Below, piece by piece: positions 46,652 through 58,000 of a stretch of DNA of 64,000 nt. The stretch is from positions 1 through 64,000 of the forward strand of contig NZ_UQBH01000006.1 of assembly GCF_900539295.1 (NCBI RefSeq), read 5' to 3'. The notes beneath the pieces were generated by a model. It had not been told where the DNA came from and ran no database searches. It saw only the letters and a program-made list of their open reading frames with translations. Numbering within the stretch: position 1 is the stretch's first letter; the number at the start of each line of letters is the position of its first letter. Origin of the DNA: an uncultured Megasphaera sp. GTDB taxonomy: Bacteria; Bacillota; Negativicutes; Veillonellales; Megasphaeraceae. The translations under genes were made by a program, and so were the position numbers.

Positions 46652-47717
46652 TTTTATTCATCGCCTTTTCTCTATAGGAATTGTAAAACCACAGATGTTT
46701 GCACAGGATCTGTAAAACTGCCGTCACCGGGACGGTAAGGATCATGCCGGCTATGCCAAAGAGGGTCCCGCCGATGAGCAGGGCTATGACAATGACCACC
46801 GGGTGCAGTTTAATGACGGCACCCATGACCTGGGGCATGATGAGGTGGCTGTCGATCTGTTGAATGACGACGTAGAAGATGAGAACCTTCAAGGCCAGGG
46901 ACAGGTCGATCAGGGCCCCCAAGAGGATGGCCGGCGCCGCGCCGACGATAGGCCCGACGATGGGGATCCATTCGGTAATGGCCGCCAAGAGGGCGATGAC
47001 CATCGGATAGGGCACGCCCAAGGCCCACATGCCGATAAAGGTCAGGACGGCAATGATGCAGCTCATGAGGATCTGGCCGCGGATGTAGCGGCTCAGAACG
47101 TGCTGGATTTCCAGAAAGAGGGACGCCAAGTGGTCGCGGTAGCCTGCCGGAAAGATGCCGACAAAGGTCCGAACCATGCGGCTGCCGTCTTTCATGAAGT
47201 AGAAGGTAATGATGGGCACGACGAAGAATTCGACGACCGTGCCGGCAATGACGAAGACCGACTGCAGGAGATTGGTAATGCCGTCGATACCGTAATTGCT
47301 GGCCCTGGCGAAGGCGTCGTTGATGATCCGTTTTACCTGATCGGGAATGTAAAGCTGGGTCTGCTCGTTTTCAAGCTGCATGACCAGGTCCGCCGTCCGA
47401 TTGACTAAGTTGCTGAAGTTGGCAGCTAACAAATTCGTCTGGACGACTAAGGGCTTGACGATGCTGTTGGTAATGACCGTCACCAGGAAGATGAAGACCA
47501 CAAAGGAGATGAGAATGGCAATGCTCACCGGCATCTTGCGCCCTGTAAGGCGCAGGAAGCCTTTGATGATCCCGTCTCGTATAGGCATAAGGATAAAGGT
47601 CAGAATCAAGGACACGATGGCCGGCCAGTAGATGGCATGGACCGTCAAAAACAAGGCCCCTGCCAGGACGGCCAGGGTAACCCGCATCCAAAATTCGGCT
47701 TCCTTATAGGTAACCAT
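46638..47717 (-). CDS. AI-2E family transporter (PerM/YdiK type)
   Basis: This 359-residue membrane protein with about eight hydrophobic segments has the family signatures VVPIITFYFMKDGSRMVR, RYIRGQILMSCIIAVLTFIG, AAITEWIPIVGPIVGAAPAI and LIGGTLFGIAGMILTVPVTA. Members have been linked to AI-2 export or sodium/proton antiport; the substrate cannot be assigned here. It is 3 bp after the MBL-fold gene and overlaps fur. Confidence 0.9.
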   Translation of the reverse strand: MVTYKEAEFWMRVTLAVLAGALFLTVHAIYWPAIVSLILTFILMPIRDGIIKGFLRLTGRKMPVSIAILISFVVFIFLVTVITNSIVKPLVVQTNLLAANFSNLVNRTADLVMQLENEQTQLYIPDQVKRIINDAFARASNYGIDGITNLLQSVFVIAGTVVEFFVVPIITFYFMKDGSRMVRTFVGIFPAGYRDHLASLFLEIQHVLSRYIRGQILMSCIIAVLTFIGMWALGVPYPMVIALLAAITEWIPIVGPIVGAAPAILLGALIDLSLALKVLIFYVVIQQIDSHLIMPQVMGAVIKLHPVVIVIALLIGGTLFGIAGMILTVPVTAVLQILCKHLWFYNSYREKAMNKNGNQ

Positions 47718-47720
47718 AGT

Positions 47721-48356
47721 TTACCAGCCCCCGTCCAAAAAGGGATTACCCATCCGTTCGTCGCCGATCGTCGTCGCCGGGCCGTGGCCGGGCAGGACGA
47801 CCGTATCATCGGGCAGGGTCAGGAGCTTCGTTTCAATGCTGTTCAGCAAAACATCCGACGAGCCGCCGTATAAGTCGGTACGGCCGACGGAATAGCGGAA
47901 CAAGGTGTCGCCGGAGAAGACGACGCCTTCCCCGTAGAGGCTGAGGCCGCCTGGCGTATGGCCCGGCGTTTCCAGGACCTTGAAGCGCAGGGTCCCCAGG
48001 CTGATGACGTCCCCGTCTTTCGACAGATGATCGGCCGACGTGCATTCGATAGCCTGCCCCATGAACATCGACAGGTTTTGATGCGAATTCGAGATGAGAC
48101 CGGCGTCGCCGGCACCGACGTAGACCGGTACGTTTTTGCGCTGGCGCAGTTCCTGCAGGGCTCCGATATGATCGGCATGACCATGGGTCAGGAAGATGAA
48201 TTTCAATTGAAGTTCATAGCGGGACAGGGCCATGTCGATGGCCTTGTAGTCCCAAGCCGGGTCGACGACCATAGCTTCTTTCGTGTCGCTGTCATAGACG
48301 ACGTAGCAGTTGGTCATGATCGGCCCGAGTTCCATACTGATATATTGCATACTCAT
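47721..48356 (-). CDS. MBL-fold metallohydrolase (glyoxalase II-like)
   Basis: This 211-residue protein has the zinc-binding FLTHGHADHIGALQELR (HXHXDH), then ETPGHTPGGLSLYGEGVVFS, SGDTLF and VLPGHGPATTIGDER, the full set of metallo-beta-lactamase-fold ligands. It is most like the small YcbL/glyoxalase-II-like hydrolases that cleave thioesters. It is cytosolic (no signal peptide), 13 bp after dtd and 3 bp before the permease gene. Confidence 0.92.
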   Translation of the reverse strand: MSMQYISMELGPIMTNCYVVYDSDTKEAMVVDPAWDYKAIDMALSRYELQLKFIFLTHGHADHIGALQELRQRKNVPVYVGAGDAGLISNSHQNLSMFMGQAIECTSADHLSKDGDVISLGTLRFKVLETPGHTPGGLSLYGEGVVFSGDTLFRYSVGRTDLYGGSSDVLLNSIETKLLTLPDDTVVLPGHGPATTIGDERMGNPFLDGGW

Positions 48357-48369
48357 GTCGTTTTCCCCC

Positions 48370-48819
48370 TTAAAAAGTTTTTTTGCTGTCTAATAGAATC
48401 GTAACCGGCCCGTCGTTCTCGAGGGACACGACCATATGGGTCCGGAAACGGCCTGTTGCCGCCTCTACACCAAAGGCGCGGACGGCTTCGACAAAGCGGC
48501 CGTACAGGGCTTCGGCCTGTTCAGGTTTGGCAGCTTCTGTATAACTGGGGCGGCGGCCGTGACGGGCATCTCCGTACAGGGTAAACTGGGAGATGACCAG
48601 CATGTCACCGCCTTTATCGAGAAGGGAGTCGTTCAGTTTTCCCGCTTCATCTTCAAAAATTCGCAGGTGAACGATCTTATCGGCCAGATACTGGGCGTCT
48701 TTTTCATCATCATCGACGGAGACGCCGAGGAGGACCGTAAGGCCTTCGGCAGCCGTTCCGACGAGGACGCCGTCCGAGGTGACCGATGATGTCAGCGTCT
48801 TTTGTACGACAGCTCTCAT
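48370..48819 (-). CDS. dtd: D-aminoacyl-tRNA deacylase
   Basis: This 149-residue DTD hydrolyses D-aminoacyl-tRNA and misacylated Gly-tRNA. The [16 protein letters not shown] motif and the Gly-cis-Pro-type end ([23 protein letters not shown] usually shows NxGPVT) are present. Its ATG overlaps the relA stop (ATGA), a common relA-dtd pairing in Firmicutes. Confidence 0.96.
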   Translation of the reverse strand: MRAVVQKTLTSSVTSDGVLVGTAAEGLTVLLGVSVDDDEKDAQYLADKIVHLRIFEDEAGKLNDSLLDKGGDMLVISQFTLYGDARHGRRPSYTEAAKPEQAEALYGRFVEAVRAFGVEAATGRFRTHMVVSLENDGPVTILLDSKKTF

Positions 48820-51020
48820 TGCATGCTTCCTCCCGTATATCGTTCGACGACATAGACATCCTTCAAGCGGCGGATCTTAGTGGCAATGAATTCAAACTGT
48901 GCCAAATCCTTGATGCTGATGCCCATGTGGATGACGACGTTTTTCGTATCACTGGTCTTGGCATTGATGCTTAAGATGGAAATCTTCAATTCCGCCAGGG
49001 CGGCCATGATTTCGGCCATGATGCCCGTGCGGTCATAGGCGACGATTTCCATGTTGACTTCAAAACGTTCGTCCCCTTGGTAATCCCACTCGACGTCAAT
49101 CAAGCGGTCGACATCGTTCTGGCCATGAGTGACGTTGGGACAATCGGCACGGTGGACGGAGACGCCGCGGCCGCGGGTGATGAATCCGATAATCGGATCG
49201 CCCGGTACGGGGCTGCAGCATTTGGCAAGGCGAACCAACAGTCCCGGCTCCCCTTTTACCAAGATGCCCGTGCCGCTGTGTTTTACGGGTTTGCGGGTCT
49301 TCAGTTTTTCCAGCATGGTCAAACTGCTGTTCTGTTCTTCCTGCTTCTGCAGGTCTTTCTTCTGGAGCTCCAAGAGCTTGATGAGGACCGTATTGACGGC
49401 AAAACCGCCATAGCCGACGGCAGCTGCCAAATCGTCCTCCGAGCCGGCGTTCATCTGCTTGGCCACCCGGCCCAGACGACCGCCGACGTTTAAGGTCTTC
49501 CAGTCGTGGTTGAGGCGCTTGCATTCCCGTTCCAGGGCTTCCAGGCCTTTTTCGATGTTTTCTTCCCGGTTTTCTTTCTTGAACCAGTTGCGGATTTTCG
49601 ACCGGCTTTCAGAGCTGCCGACAATATTGAGCCAGTCCAAACTGGGTTTCCCCGTCTTGGACGTAATGATTTCAACGATATCCCCGTTTTTCAAACGATA
49701 ATCGAGGGGCACGATCTTGCCATTGATCTTGGCGCCAACGCAGCGGTGGCCGACGTCAGTGTGGATGCGGTAGGCAAAGTCGATGGGAATGGCCCCCTGG
49801 GGCAAGTCGATGACGTCGCCTCGCGGCGAGAATACGAAGACTTCGTCAGAAAAGGCGTCGAGCTTGAGGGCATTGACGAATTCCTGAGGATTGCTCGTAT
49901 CCTGCCATTCCAAGAGGTTTCGCAACCAGCCCATCTTTTCATCGAAGGAATTCTTATTCGCCGTCTGGTTTCCTTCTTTATAGCGCCAATGAGCGGCGAC
50001 GCCGTATTCGGCGATATGGTGCATTTCCCAGGTACGGATCTGGATTTCAACGGGCTGTCCCCGCGTTCCGATGACCGTCGTGTGCAGAGACTGGTAATTA
50101 TTGGGCTTAGGCATGGCGATGTAGTCCTTGAAGCGGTACGGCAAGGGCTTCCACAAGCTGTGGACGATGCCTAAGACGCCGTAGCAGTCCTTGACGTCGT
50201 CGACGATGACCCGGATGGCGAAGAGGTCGTAGACCTGGCTCAAGTCGCGGTTATCTTTCTTCATTTTTTTATAAATGCTGTAAAAATGCTTGGGCCGGCC
50301 GTTGATTTCGCAGTGAATATGGGCGTCGTCGAGGGCTTTTTTCAAGATATCAATGGCTTCGTTGACGATTTCTTCGCGGACGTGCCGCTTCTGTTTCATC
50401 TGGTCGACGAGGTCATAGTATTTATCCGGTTCAAGGTAGCGGAAGGACAAATCTTCCAGCTCCCATTTGATGTTAAAAATACCGAGGCGGTGCGCCAGGG
50501 GCGCAAAGATTTCCAGCGTTTCCTGGGCGATCCGCTTCTGTTTGTCGCTGCGCATGTAACGCAGGGTCCGCATGTTGTGCAGACGGTCAGCGAGCTTGAT
50601 GACGACGACGCGAACGTCCTTGGCCATAGCCAGGAACATCTTGCGCATGCTGTTGAGCTGCTGATCTTCTTTCGTCCGGTAATTGAGACGGCTCAATTTA
50701 GTGACACCGTCGACGAGGAAGGCCACTTCCCGGCCAAATTCGCGGCGGAGGTCTTCGAGGGTACAGGACGTATCTTCGACGACGTCATGGAGCAGCGAGG
50801 CTGTAATCGTCGTCGTATCTATTTTCATGTCGGCCAAAATTTGGGCCACGGCCAGGGGGTGCAGGATGTAGGGCTCCCCACTGACGCGATGCTGGTCCTT
50901 ATGGGCTTCTTCTGCCGCATGATATGCTTTCGTTACATCTTCGCAGTCTGCCTGTGGCAGGTACGAGTGTATCGTATCGATGAGGTGCCTGAATTCGGCA
51001 TCTTGAATTCTTTCTCCCAT
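48816..51020 (-). CDS. relA: Bifunctional (p)ppGpp synthetase/hydrolase (RelA/SpoT homolog)
   Basis: This 734-residue long RSH enzyme has an N-terminal HD hydrolase ([17 protein letters not shown] intact, so hydrolysis is expected), a synthetase domain ([40 protein letters not shown]), a TGS domain ([20 protein letters not shown]), a zinc-finger-like region ([20 protein letters not shown]) and a C-terminal ACT domain. The start at 51020 ([11 protein letters not shown]) has GGAGG upstream; the longer frame to 51191 overlaps recJ and is not used. It lies between recJ and dtd. Confidence 0.97.
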   Translation of the reverse strand: MGERIQDAEFRHLIDTIHSYLPQADCEDVTKAYHAAEEAHKDQHRVSGEPYILHPLAVAQILADMKIDTTTITASLLHDVVEDTSCTLEDLRREFGREVAFLVDGVTKLSRLNYRTKEDQQLNSMRKMFLAMAKDVRVVVIKLADRLHNMRTLRYMRSDKQKRIAQETLEIFAPLAHRLGIFNIKWELEDLSFRYLEPDKYYDLVDQMKQKRHVREEIVNEAIDILKKALDDAHIHCEINGRPKHFYSIYKKMKKDNRDLSQVYDLFAIRVIVDDVKDCYGVLGIVHSLWKPLPYRFKDYIAMPKPNNYQSLHTTVIGTRGQPVEIQIRTWEMHHIAEYGVAAHWRYKEGNQTANKNSFDEKMGWLRNLLEWQDTSNPQEFVNALKLDAFSDEVFVFSPRGDVIDLPQGAIPIDFAYRIHTDVGHRCVGAKINGKIVPLDYRLKNGDIVEIITSKTGKPSLDWLNIVGSSESRSKIRNWFKKENREENIEKGLEALERECKRLNHDWKTLNVGGRLGRVAKQMNAGSEDDLAAAVGYGGFAVNTVLIKLLELQKKDLQKQEEQNSSLTMLEKLKTRKPVKHSGTGILVKGEPGLLVRLAKCCSPVPGDPIIGFITRGRGVSVHRADCPNVTHGQNDVDRLIDVEWDYQGDERFEVNMEIVAYDRTGIMAEIMAALAELKISILSINAKTSDTKNVVIHMGISIKDLAQFEFIATKIRRLKDVYVVERYTGGSMQ

Positions 51021-51030
51021 AAAAACCTCC

Positions 51031-53016
51031 TTACTCCCTGCAATACCGTTCATACGTCGGGGACATATGAAGATCCATTTTCCCTGCAAGGATAGGAAAA
51101 TAATAGACTGGACCGTCGTCATCCTGGCGAACTTTGAGGACGCCGATTTCCCGAAGGACGACGATGGCCGCATAAATAGTATGGACGTCATAATGGTCGG
51201 CCTGAGAGGCTGCCATGCGGCGCCGGACCTGCCAGACGGGCATCCCCCATTCAGGCAGGCATTGTTTCAGAGCCATGTAGATATCGACCATGACCGTCCG
51301 ATTGAGTGTCGCCGTACCGTTTAAGACGTGAATGTCCTGAACGACCAGTTGGGGCGACGACGTACCGTTAAAGTCATTGCGCTCGAGCTGGAAGGCGACG
51401 TCGACCTTATCGCCTTCGACGACGGCATCGCAAAGGCCCGGCTGAGACCAGGCGACACCGCTGAGCCTTGTTTTATGAGGGCCGCTGACGACGAGGCGGA
51501 CGTGCTGCTTATCCCGCCCGATAGGCCTGATTTCTTCAACGGTCAGGTCGGTCAGGGAAAAGACAGGCCGGTTGTTGCCCATGCCGTAAGGCTCAAGGGC
51601 GGCCAGTTCGGAAATCATGTCTAAAGAGACATCCTCCGTTTCCAGTTCCCGGTCCAAGTGGACTAAAGGGACGTAATCGTCAGCCGTCATGTGCGTGGCC
51701 GCGTAGGACAACAGGCGCTGGCGCAGGCCTTCGATATTCTCGGCCTTGATGGAAAAGCCGGCGGCCATCGTATGGCCTCCGAATTGAAGGAGCAAATCTT
51801 TGGCCGACTGCAGAGCCTCATACATATTGAAGCCGCTGATGCTCCGGCAGGACCCTTTGCCGATACCATCGTCGCTTACGGTGATGACCAGGGACGGCCG
51901 ATAATACCGCTCGACGAGGCGCGATGCGGCAATGCCGATGACGCCGACGTGCCAGCCTTCATGACTGGCGATGAGGACGCCGTCCCTCCCCTGACGCTTA
52001 CTTTCGATTTGAGCCACGGCCTCTTTGGCAATGGCATGTTCGATGTCCTGCCGTTCCGTATTGAGACGGCTCAACTCAGAAGCGGCAACAGCCGCTTTTT
52101 CGGCATCGGTTTCTAAGAGGAGTTCGACGCCCTTGGTGGCATGGCTGATGCGGCCGGCAGCATTCAGCCGCGGTGCCGCCGTAAAGGCGATGCGGCCGGC
52201 TGTAATGCCCTTCTCGATCAGGCCCGATGCCTGGAGGAGTGCGTGCAGCCCTGTTCGCTGTCCTTTTTTCATCAGTTCCAGGCCGCTGCGGACGATGATC
52301 CGGTTTTCCCCGACTAAGGGCACCAGGTCGGCAATGGTTCCTAAAGCCGAAAGATCGGCATAGCCTGCAAGGTCTTCCCCACAGCAGCGCTGCCAAAGGG
52401 CCCGGCAGAGGACGTAGGCCACACCGGCACCGGCCAACTCTTTAAAAGGATAGGGACAGCCGGGCTTTTTCGGGTTGAGAACGGCCAGGGCCGGTGGTAT
52501 CTGTTCCGGCGGCTCATGGTGGTCGGTGATGATGATGTCGAGTTTGGGTGAAAACTCACGGACCAGCTCATAGGACGAAATGCCGCAGTCGACGGTTATC
52601 AAGACATCGGCTTCGCCCTGCAGATGCTGAAGGGCCTCTTCATTGAGGCCGTAGCCTTCACTCTGGCGTTCCGGGATGTAGAACCGAGGGTTCCCGCCCA
52701 AATCCCTTAGGACAGAATAAACAAGTGACGTCGACGTAATCCCGTCGACGTCATAGTCACCATAGATGACGATGCGCTCTTTATCCTGAACGGCCTTTTT
52801 CAGCCGCGCTACGGCAGCTTCCATCCCATCCATCAGGAAGGGGTCGGCCATGTCGGTCAAGGTGTCGTGGAGAAAATGGCGGCCTTCTTCAACATTGGCA
52901 ACGCCGCGATTGGCCAGTATCTGTGCCAATACCGGTGATATGTGCAATTGTTCTGTTAAGGCCGACGTAAGACCTTCTTGAAAGGGGGCAAACTGCCAGC
53001 GTTTCTCCATCTGCAT
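51031..53016 (-). CDS. recJ: Single-stranded-DNA-specific exonuclease RecJ
   Basis: This 661-residue DHH-family nuclease resects 5' ends in recombinational repair. Motifs: VIYGDYDVDGITSTSLVYSV, ITVDCGISSYELV, IITDHHEPPEQIPPALAVLN, and the DHHA1 block FGGHTMAAGFSIKAENIEGL. A C-terminal extension of about 90 residues (ALKQCLPEWGMPVWQVRRRM and onward) resembles a winged-helix-like domain found in Firmicutes RecJ. It is the first gene of the nine-gene operon. The start codon is uncertain (GTG 53019, ATG 53016 or ATG 53010), with no strong ribosome site. Confidence 0.94.
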   Translation of the reverse strand: MQMEKRWQFAPFQEGLTSALTEQLHISPVLAQILANRGVANVEEGRHFLHDTLTDMADPFLMDGMEAAVARLKKAVQDKERIVIYGDYDVDGITSTSLVYSVLRDLGGNPRFYIPERQSEGYGLNEEALQHLQGEADVLITVDCGISSYELVREFSPKLDIIITDHHEPPEQIPPALAVLNPKKPGCPYPFKELAGAGVAYVLCRALWQRCCGEDLAGYADLSALGTIADLVPLVGENRIIVRSGLELMKKGQRTGLHALLQASGLIEKGITAGRIAFTAAPRLNAAGRISHATKGVELLLETDAEKAAVAASELSRLNTERQDIEHAIAKEAVAQIESKRQGRDGVLIASHEGWHVGVIGIAASRLVERYYRPSLVITVSDDGIGKGSCRSISGFNMYEALQSAKDLLLQFGGHTMAAGFSIKAENIEGLRQRLLSYAATHMTADDYVPLVHLDRELETEDVSLDMISELAALEPYGMGNNRPVFSLTDLTVEEIRPIGRDKQHVRLVVSGPHKTRLSGVAWSQPGLCDAVVEGDKVDVAFQLERNDFNGTSSPQLVVQDIHVLNGTATLNRTVMVDIYMALKQCLPEWGMPVWQVRRRMAASQADHYDVHTIYAAIVVLREIGVLKVRQDDDGPVYYFPILAGKMDLHMSPTYERYCRE

Positions 53017-53269
53017 CACAACTCATTCTCAGGAATAATCACTATCAATAAATCAATTATTATTTTATCACTTTCTATTCTCAAAATAAAGACTAAATTA
53101 ATATGCACTTAGCATGATTTTCATCTTGCCAATAGATTTTACCGTCTCTTTACGTCCCCTTCCCCTTTCTTCAAAAGGCGGAAACACGGCAGGAAGATAC
53201 CGAAAAAGGACTATCCATGAAAGGTCACGAATAGCCCTCTTTATCATATAATCATGTAAAAATATGGTC

Positions 53270-54907
53270 TTACGACGGCAGTGCTTCAGCAGATGCGCCA
53301 GCTTCGACGGTATCTTTTTCTTGTTCACGATGAACGGGATTGATGTCATCGTGAGAAATCGTCAGGCGATGGCGGGCAGCTTCCAAGATGAGGTCGGCCG
53401 TCTTGACGATGCCGTAATCACTGGATTTGAGGCTCAAATCGTAGTTGGCCCCATACCCCCAGAAAGAGTCCGTACAGTACATGCAGTGATCCCGCCGTTC
53501 ACGATTGACGTGATTGCGGAGTTTCGTCGCCCTGTCGGCATCGATGTGTTCCCGGAGCATGATGCGCTGGACGGCCCAGTCCGGATCGGACGAAATGAAG
53601 ACGTTGAAGGTATTCGGCCGTTTGCGCAGGACGTAGTTTGCCAGGCGGCCGACGATGACGCAGGAATGGCCCGTCGTCAAGGCTTCAATGACTTCGGCTT
53701 CATCGCGGAACATTTCCATCTGATTCGATTCATAGCCCGATGCATAGTGAACGTAGTCTTCGTAGACCTTGGAGAGGAGCGGCCCCAAACGGCGCTTCTG
53801 ATCCTTGCACCAGGCGACGACGGTCTGGGGGTGTTCTTTCTGGGTCCGGTTGAAGATTTCCGTATCGTAATAAGGAACGCCTAATTTACGGGCTACGAGC
53901 TTGCCGACATTGCGGCCGCCGCTGCCGAATTCACGAGAAATGGTAATGACCAGAGGGCAGTCCGTATTTTCCTTCATCCAAGCCGGATGATTGGTACGGC
54001 CGGCGATTTCGCCGATAGCGCGGTGCGGAAAGAGCAGGTGTTCAATAGGCCCTGCCATGGTGCAGCCCAAGAGGATGAGGACCAGGCCGATGACGGCATT
54101 GGCCGTAACCGGTTCCGATAAGATAATCGACGCCAGGATCAAGGCGATGATCGGTTTAATGAAAAAGGCAAAGGAGGCATTCGACGGGCCCGTAAGTTCA
54201 ATGGCCTTCATGAAGAACAGGTAGCCAAAGCCGGTGACGACCAAGGAACAGTACAGGAGCGGCCAAATGGTACGCGAGTTGATCCCGGCAATGATCGGGT
54301 CGCCGTGGAAGATGAGAATGACCAAGAGGAACAGACAGCCGATGAGAAAGCTGAAGGCATTTTCGACGTTGCCGCCAAGTTTCCCTATCCGCAGTTTCCC
54401 CAAGGTCGTGTAAAAGGCAAAGGAGACAGCGGCTGCCAAGGACACCAGGAGTCCTACGTTTCCGTTCTGGATGATGTCCACGGGATTGGCGACGATGATC
54501 AGGCCGATGAGGCTTAAGATCAAGGTAATGGCCTTCTTGCGCGTAAAGGCTTCGTGGATCAAGAAGTACGAAAAGATCATGACGAAAATAGGATTGCTGG
54601 AAAAAACGATAGCCGCCAGACTGGCGTTAGCCATGTTGACGCCGATCTGGAAGAGAATCATGCTGAAGCAGATATTGACCAATCCCAAGACGGCCAAATA
54701 GCCCCAATCAGACCGATCGAGACGGATATGGTGATGCTTCATGTCCCGAATGGCCAGCGGCATGAGCAATACCCCGCCGACGAGAAAGCGGAGAAAGGTC
54801 AGCTGAAACGGCGTAAAGGCAGTACCGGCGATCTTCAGGGAAATTTCCATCGTCCCAAAAGCCAAGGCTGCCAGGATAATACAGAGCGTACCAAATTTAG
54901 ATGACAT
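53270..54907 (-). CDS. Fusion of EamA (DMT) permease and cytidylate-kinase-like domain
   Basis: This 545-residue protein has two parts. Residues 1-285 form ten hydrophobic helices in two EamA repeats (ILAALAFGTMEISLKIAGTA, VSFAFYTTLGKLRIGKLGGN, ELTGPSNASFAFFIKPIIAL). Residues 318-515 form a cytidylate-kinase-like P-loop domain of the AAA_26 type: LVITISREFGSGGRNVGKLV, PYYDTEIFNR, SCVIVGRLANYVL, NVFISSDPDWAVQRIM. The join (about 286-317) is continuous, with no stop and no ribosome site before the internal Met311. Stand-alone forms of both families are common. The fusion suggests transport coupled to, or sensed through, nucleotide or small-molecule phosphorylation; that is inference. A monocistronic unit. 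Confidence 0.88.
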   Translation of the reverse strand: MSSKFGTLCIILAALAFGTMEISLKIAGTAFTPFQLTFLRFLVGGVLLMPLAIRDMKHHHIRLDRSDWGYLAVLGLVNICFSMILFQIGVNMANASLAAIVFSSNPIFVMIFSYFLIHEAFTRKKAITLILSLIGLIIVANPVDIIQNGNVGLLVSLAAAVSFAFYTTLGKLRIGKLGGNVENAFSFLIGCLFLLVILIFHGDPIIAGINSRTIWPLLYCSLVVTGFGYLFFMKAIELTGPSNASFAFFIKPIIALILASIILSEPVTANAVIGLVLILLGCTMAGPIEHLLFPHRAIGEIAGRTNHPAWMKENTDCPLVITISREFGSGGRNVGKLVARKLGVPYYDTEIFNRTQKEHPQTVVAWCKDQKRRLGPLLSKVYEDYVHYASGYESNQMEMFRDEAEVIEALTTGHSCVIVGRLANYVLRKRPNTFNVFISSDPDWAVQRIMLREHIDADRATKLRNHVNRERRDHCMYCTDSFWGYGANYDLSLKSSDYGIVKTADLILEAARHRLTISHDDINPVHREQEKDTVEAGASAEALPS

Positions 54908-55007
54908 AAAAGAGGCCCCCTAGTTCATCTAATTATTATGATAGAGAATAAAAAATTTGATAATCCAATCACGATTCATTATACACTACTTACCCATAAA
55001 TGACAAA

Positions 55008-55050
55008 CAAAAAGGCCCTGCGTGGTGGAAACCACCACACAGAGCCTTTC
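55008..55050 (-). terminator. nifJ terminator
   Basis: On the minus strand AAAGGCTCTGTGTGGTGG pairs with CCACCACGCAGGGCCTTT, followed by further T residues. It lies about 30 bp after the nifJ stop. Confidence 0.9.
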
Positions 55051-55081
55051 CGTTATGTATCATGCAGCAAGTGCACTAGAA

Positions 55082-58000
55082 TTAGTCTTCAAAACCCTTC
55101 TGGAGACGGACGTAGGAATGACGACGATTCTTAGCGTCTGCTTCAGTCTTAGCATAGAGGGCTTCAGCTTCTTCAGGGAAGCTCTTCTTGAGGGATGCAT
55201 AACGAACTTCACCCTGCAAGAATTCCTGGAATTTGCTGTAATCCGGTTCTTTGGAGTCGAGGCTGAACGGGTTCTTGCCCTGTTCTTTGAGATCCGGGTT
55301 GTAACGGAACAGATCCCAGTAACCGCATTCGACAGCGAGTTTTTCTTCTGTCTGGCTCTTGCCCATGCCCTTACGGATACCATGGTTGATGCAAGGAGCG
55401 TAGCAGATAACCAAGGACGGGCCATGGTAAGCTTCAGCTTCGGTGATAGCTTTGAGGAGCTGGTTCTTGTCAGCGCCCATAGCTACCTGAGCTACATAGA
55501 CGTAGCCGTAGGAAATAGCCATCATGCCGAGGTCCTTCTTCTTCGTGCGTTTGCCGGCAGCAGCGAACTGAGCGATAGCTGCAGTCGGGGTAGCTTTAGA
55601 GGACTGGCCGCCCGTGTTGGAGTAAACTTCCGTATCGAGAACGAGGACGTTGATGTCGTTGTCCGAAGCGAGGACATGGTCAACACCGCCGTAACCGATA
55701 TCGTAGGACCAACCGTCACCACCGATGATCCACTGGCTGCGTTTTACGAAGAACTGTTTCTTAGCGAGGAAGTCTTCGAGAACCGGTTTGCCGGCAGCTT
55801 CTTTTTCGAGGAGAGCCGTCAATTTGTCAGCGCGTTCACGAGAGCCTTCGCCTTCGTATGCATGAGCAGCCCAATCGCTGAGAGCTTCCTGGAGTTCCGG
55901 AGAAGCGACAGCTTTAGCAGCGTCGAGGTTTTCAACCAAGTCTTTGCGGACTTTGTCTACGCCGAGGAACATGCCGAGGCCGAATTCAGCAGCATCTTCG
56001 AAGAGGCTGTTTGCCCAAGACGGGCCGTGGCCGGCAGCGTTCATGGTGTACGGAGAAACAGGAGCCGATGCACCCCAAATGGAGGAGCAGCCTGTTGCGT
56101 TAGCGATCATCATGCGGTCGCCGAAGAGCTGTGTAACGAGTTTGACATACGGTGTTTCACCGCAGCCTGCGCATGCGCCGGAGAATTCGAGGAGCGGCTG
56201 TTCGAACTGAGAACCGATAACGGTCTTCTTGTTCTGCGGGTTAGCTTTCGGAGCAACCTTTTCGGTAGCATAGTACCAGAATTCCATCTTCTTGCGTTCT
56301 TCGTCGGTGTTCGGGACCATGGTCAAAGCCTGGACCGGGCAGACGTTTACGCAGGAGCCGCATTCGAGGCAGTCGAGCTGGTCGACTACGATAGCCAAAT
56401 CGTATTCTTTACCGGATTTAGCTTTAACAGCGACTTTGTAACCAGCCGGAGCAGCAGCCGTTTCTTCTTTCGTCGTCAAGCACGGACGAACCGTAGCGTG
56501 CGGGCAAACGAAGGAACACTGGAGGCAGCCGATACATTTTTCGTTATCCCAGGAAGGAACGTGCAGAGCCGGGCCTGCTTTTTCGAATTTAGAGGTGCCG
56601 GAAGGCATGGTGCCATCTTCGCGGCCGACAAATGCGGAAACCGGGAGATCGTCGCCAACCTGTTCGAGCATCGGTTTTGCAACTTCCGTGAAGTACTTCG
56701 TAGCCGGACGGCCTTCGACGACTTCGTCAACGGCATCAGCCCAGGAAGCCGGATAGTTAACTTCATGGAATTCTTTGATACCAGCATCAACGGCGCCATT
56801 GTTCATGTCAATAATCTTCTGGCCTTTTTTGCCGTAGTTCTTGATGATGGAGTCTTTCAAGTATTTAACAGCGTCTTCTACAGGGATGATCTTAGCAAGG
56901 GCAAAGAAAGCAGCCTGCATGACCATGTTGATACGGGTGCCGAGGCCGAGTTTCTGGCCGATAGCGTCACCGTTCAAGGTGTAGAATTTAACGTGATGTT
57001 TAGCGATAGCGCGTTTGATGCGAGCCGGAAGTTCGTGTTCCAGTTCTTCATCAGTCCAGGTGCAGTTCAGCATGAACGTGCCGCCGTCTTTGATGCCGCG
57101 GAGAACATCGAAACGACCTACATAGGACTGACGATGGCAAGCGATGTAGTCAGCTGCGTCGATGAGGTACGGCATATCGATCGGGCGAGTACCGAAACGC
57201 AGGTGAGAAATCGTTACGCCGCCGGATTTCTTGGAGTCATAAGCAAAGTATGCCTGTGCATACATATCCGTGTGGTCACCGATGATCTTGATAGCCGATT
57301 TGTTAGCACCGACAGTACCATCAGAACCGAAGCCCCAGAATTTGCAGGACGTAAGGCCCGTCGTATCAACCGGCATTTTCGGTTCGCGTGCAAGGCTGAG
57401 GTTGGTAACGTCGTCGACGATGCCAAGGGTGAAGCCGTTGAGCGGATGATCTTTCTTCAATTCTTTGAAGACGGCGAGGAAGTCTTCCGGAAGAACGTCT
57501 TTGGAGCCCATGCCGGTGCGGCCGCCGATGACGTCAATGTTAAGACCTTCTTCTTTTACGAAGCCCGTGATATCGAGATAAAGCGGTTCGCCGAGGGAGC
57601 CCGGTTCTTTCGTGCGGTCGATGACAGCAATCTTCTTGACCGTTTTCGGAAGAACGTTGAGCAGGTATTTGTTGGAGAACGGACGATAGAGGTGAACGTT
57701 GATAACGCCGACTTTTTCGCCCTGGCTCTGCAAGTATTCGACCGTCTGTTTAGCGACGTCGGAGAGAGAACCCATGGAAACGACGATGTGTTCAGCATCA
57801 GCAGCACCGTAGTAGTTGAACGGTTTGTAGGAGCGGCCGGTGATTTCAGAAATCTTGTCCATGTAGTCAGCTACGATATCGGGCATAGCATCATAGAACT
57901 TGTTGGCAGCTTCTGTATGCTGGAAGTATACGTCCGGGTTTTCAGCAGTACCGCGAACCTGCGGGTTATCCGGGTTAAGAGCACGTTTGCGGAAGCTGTC

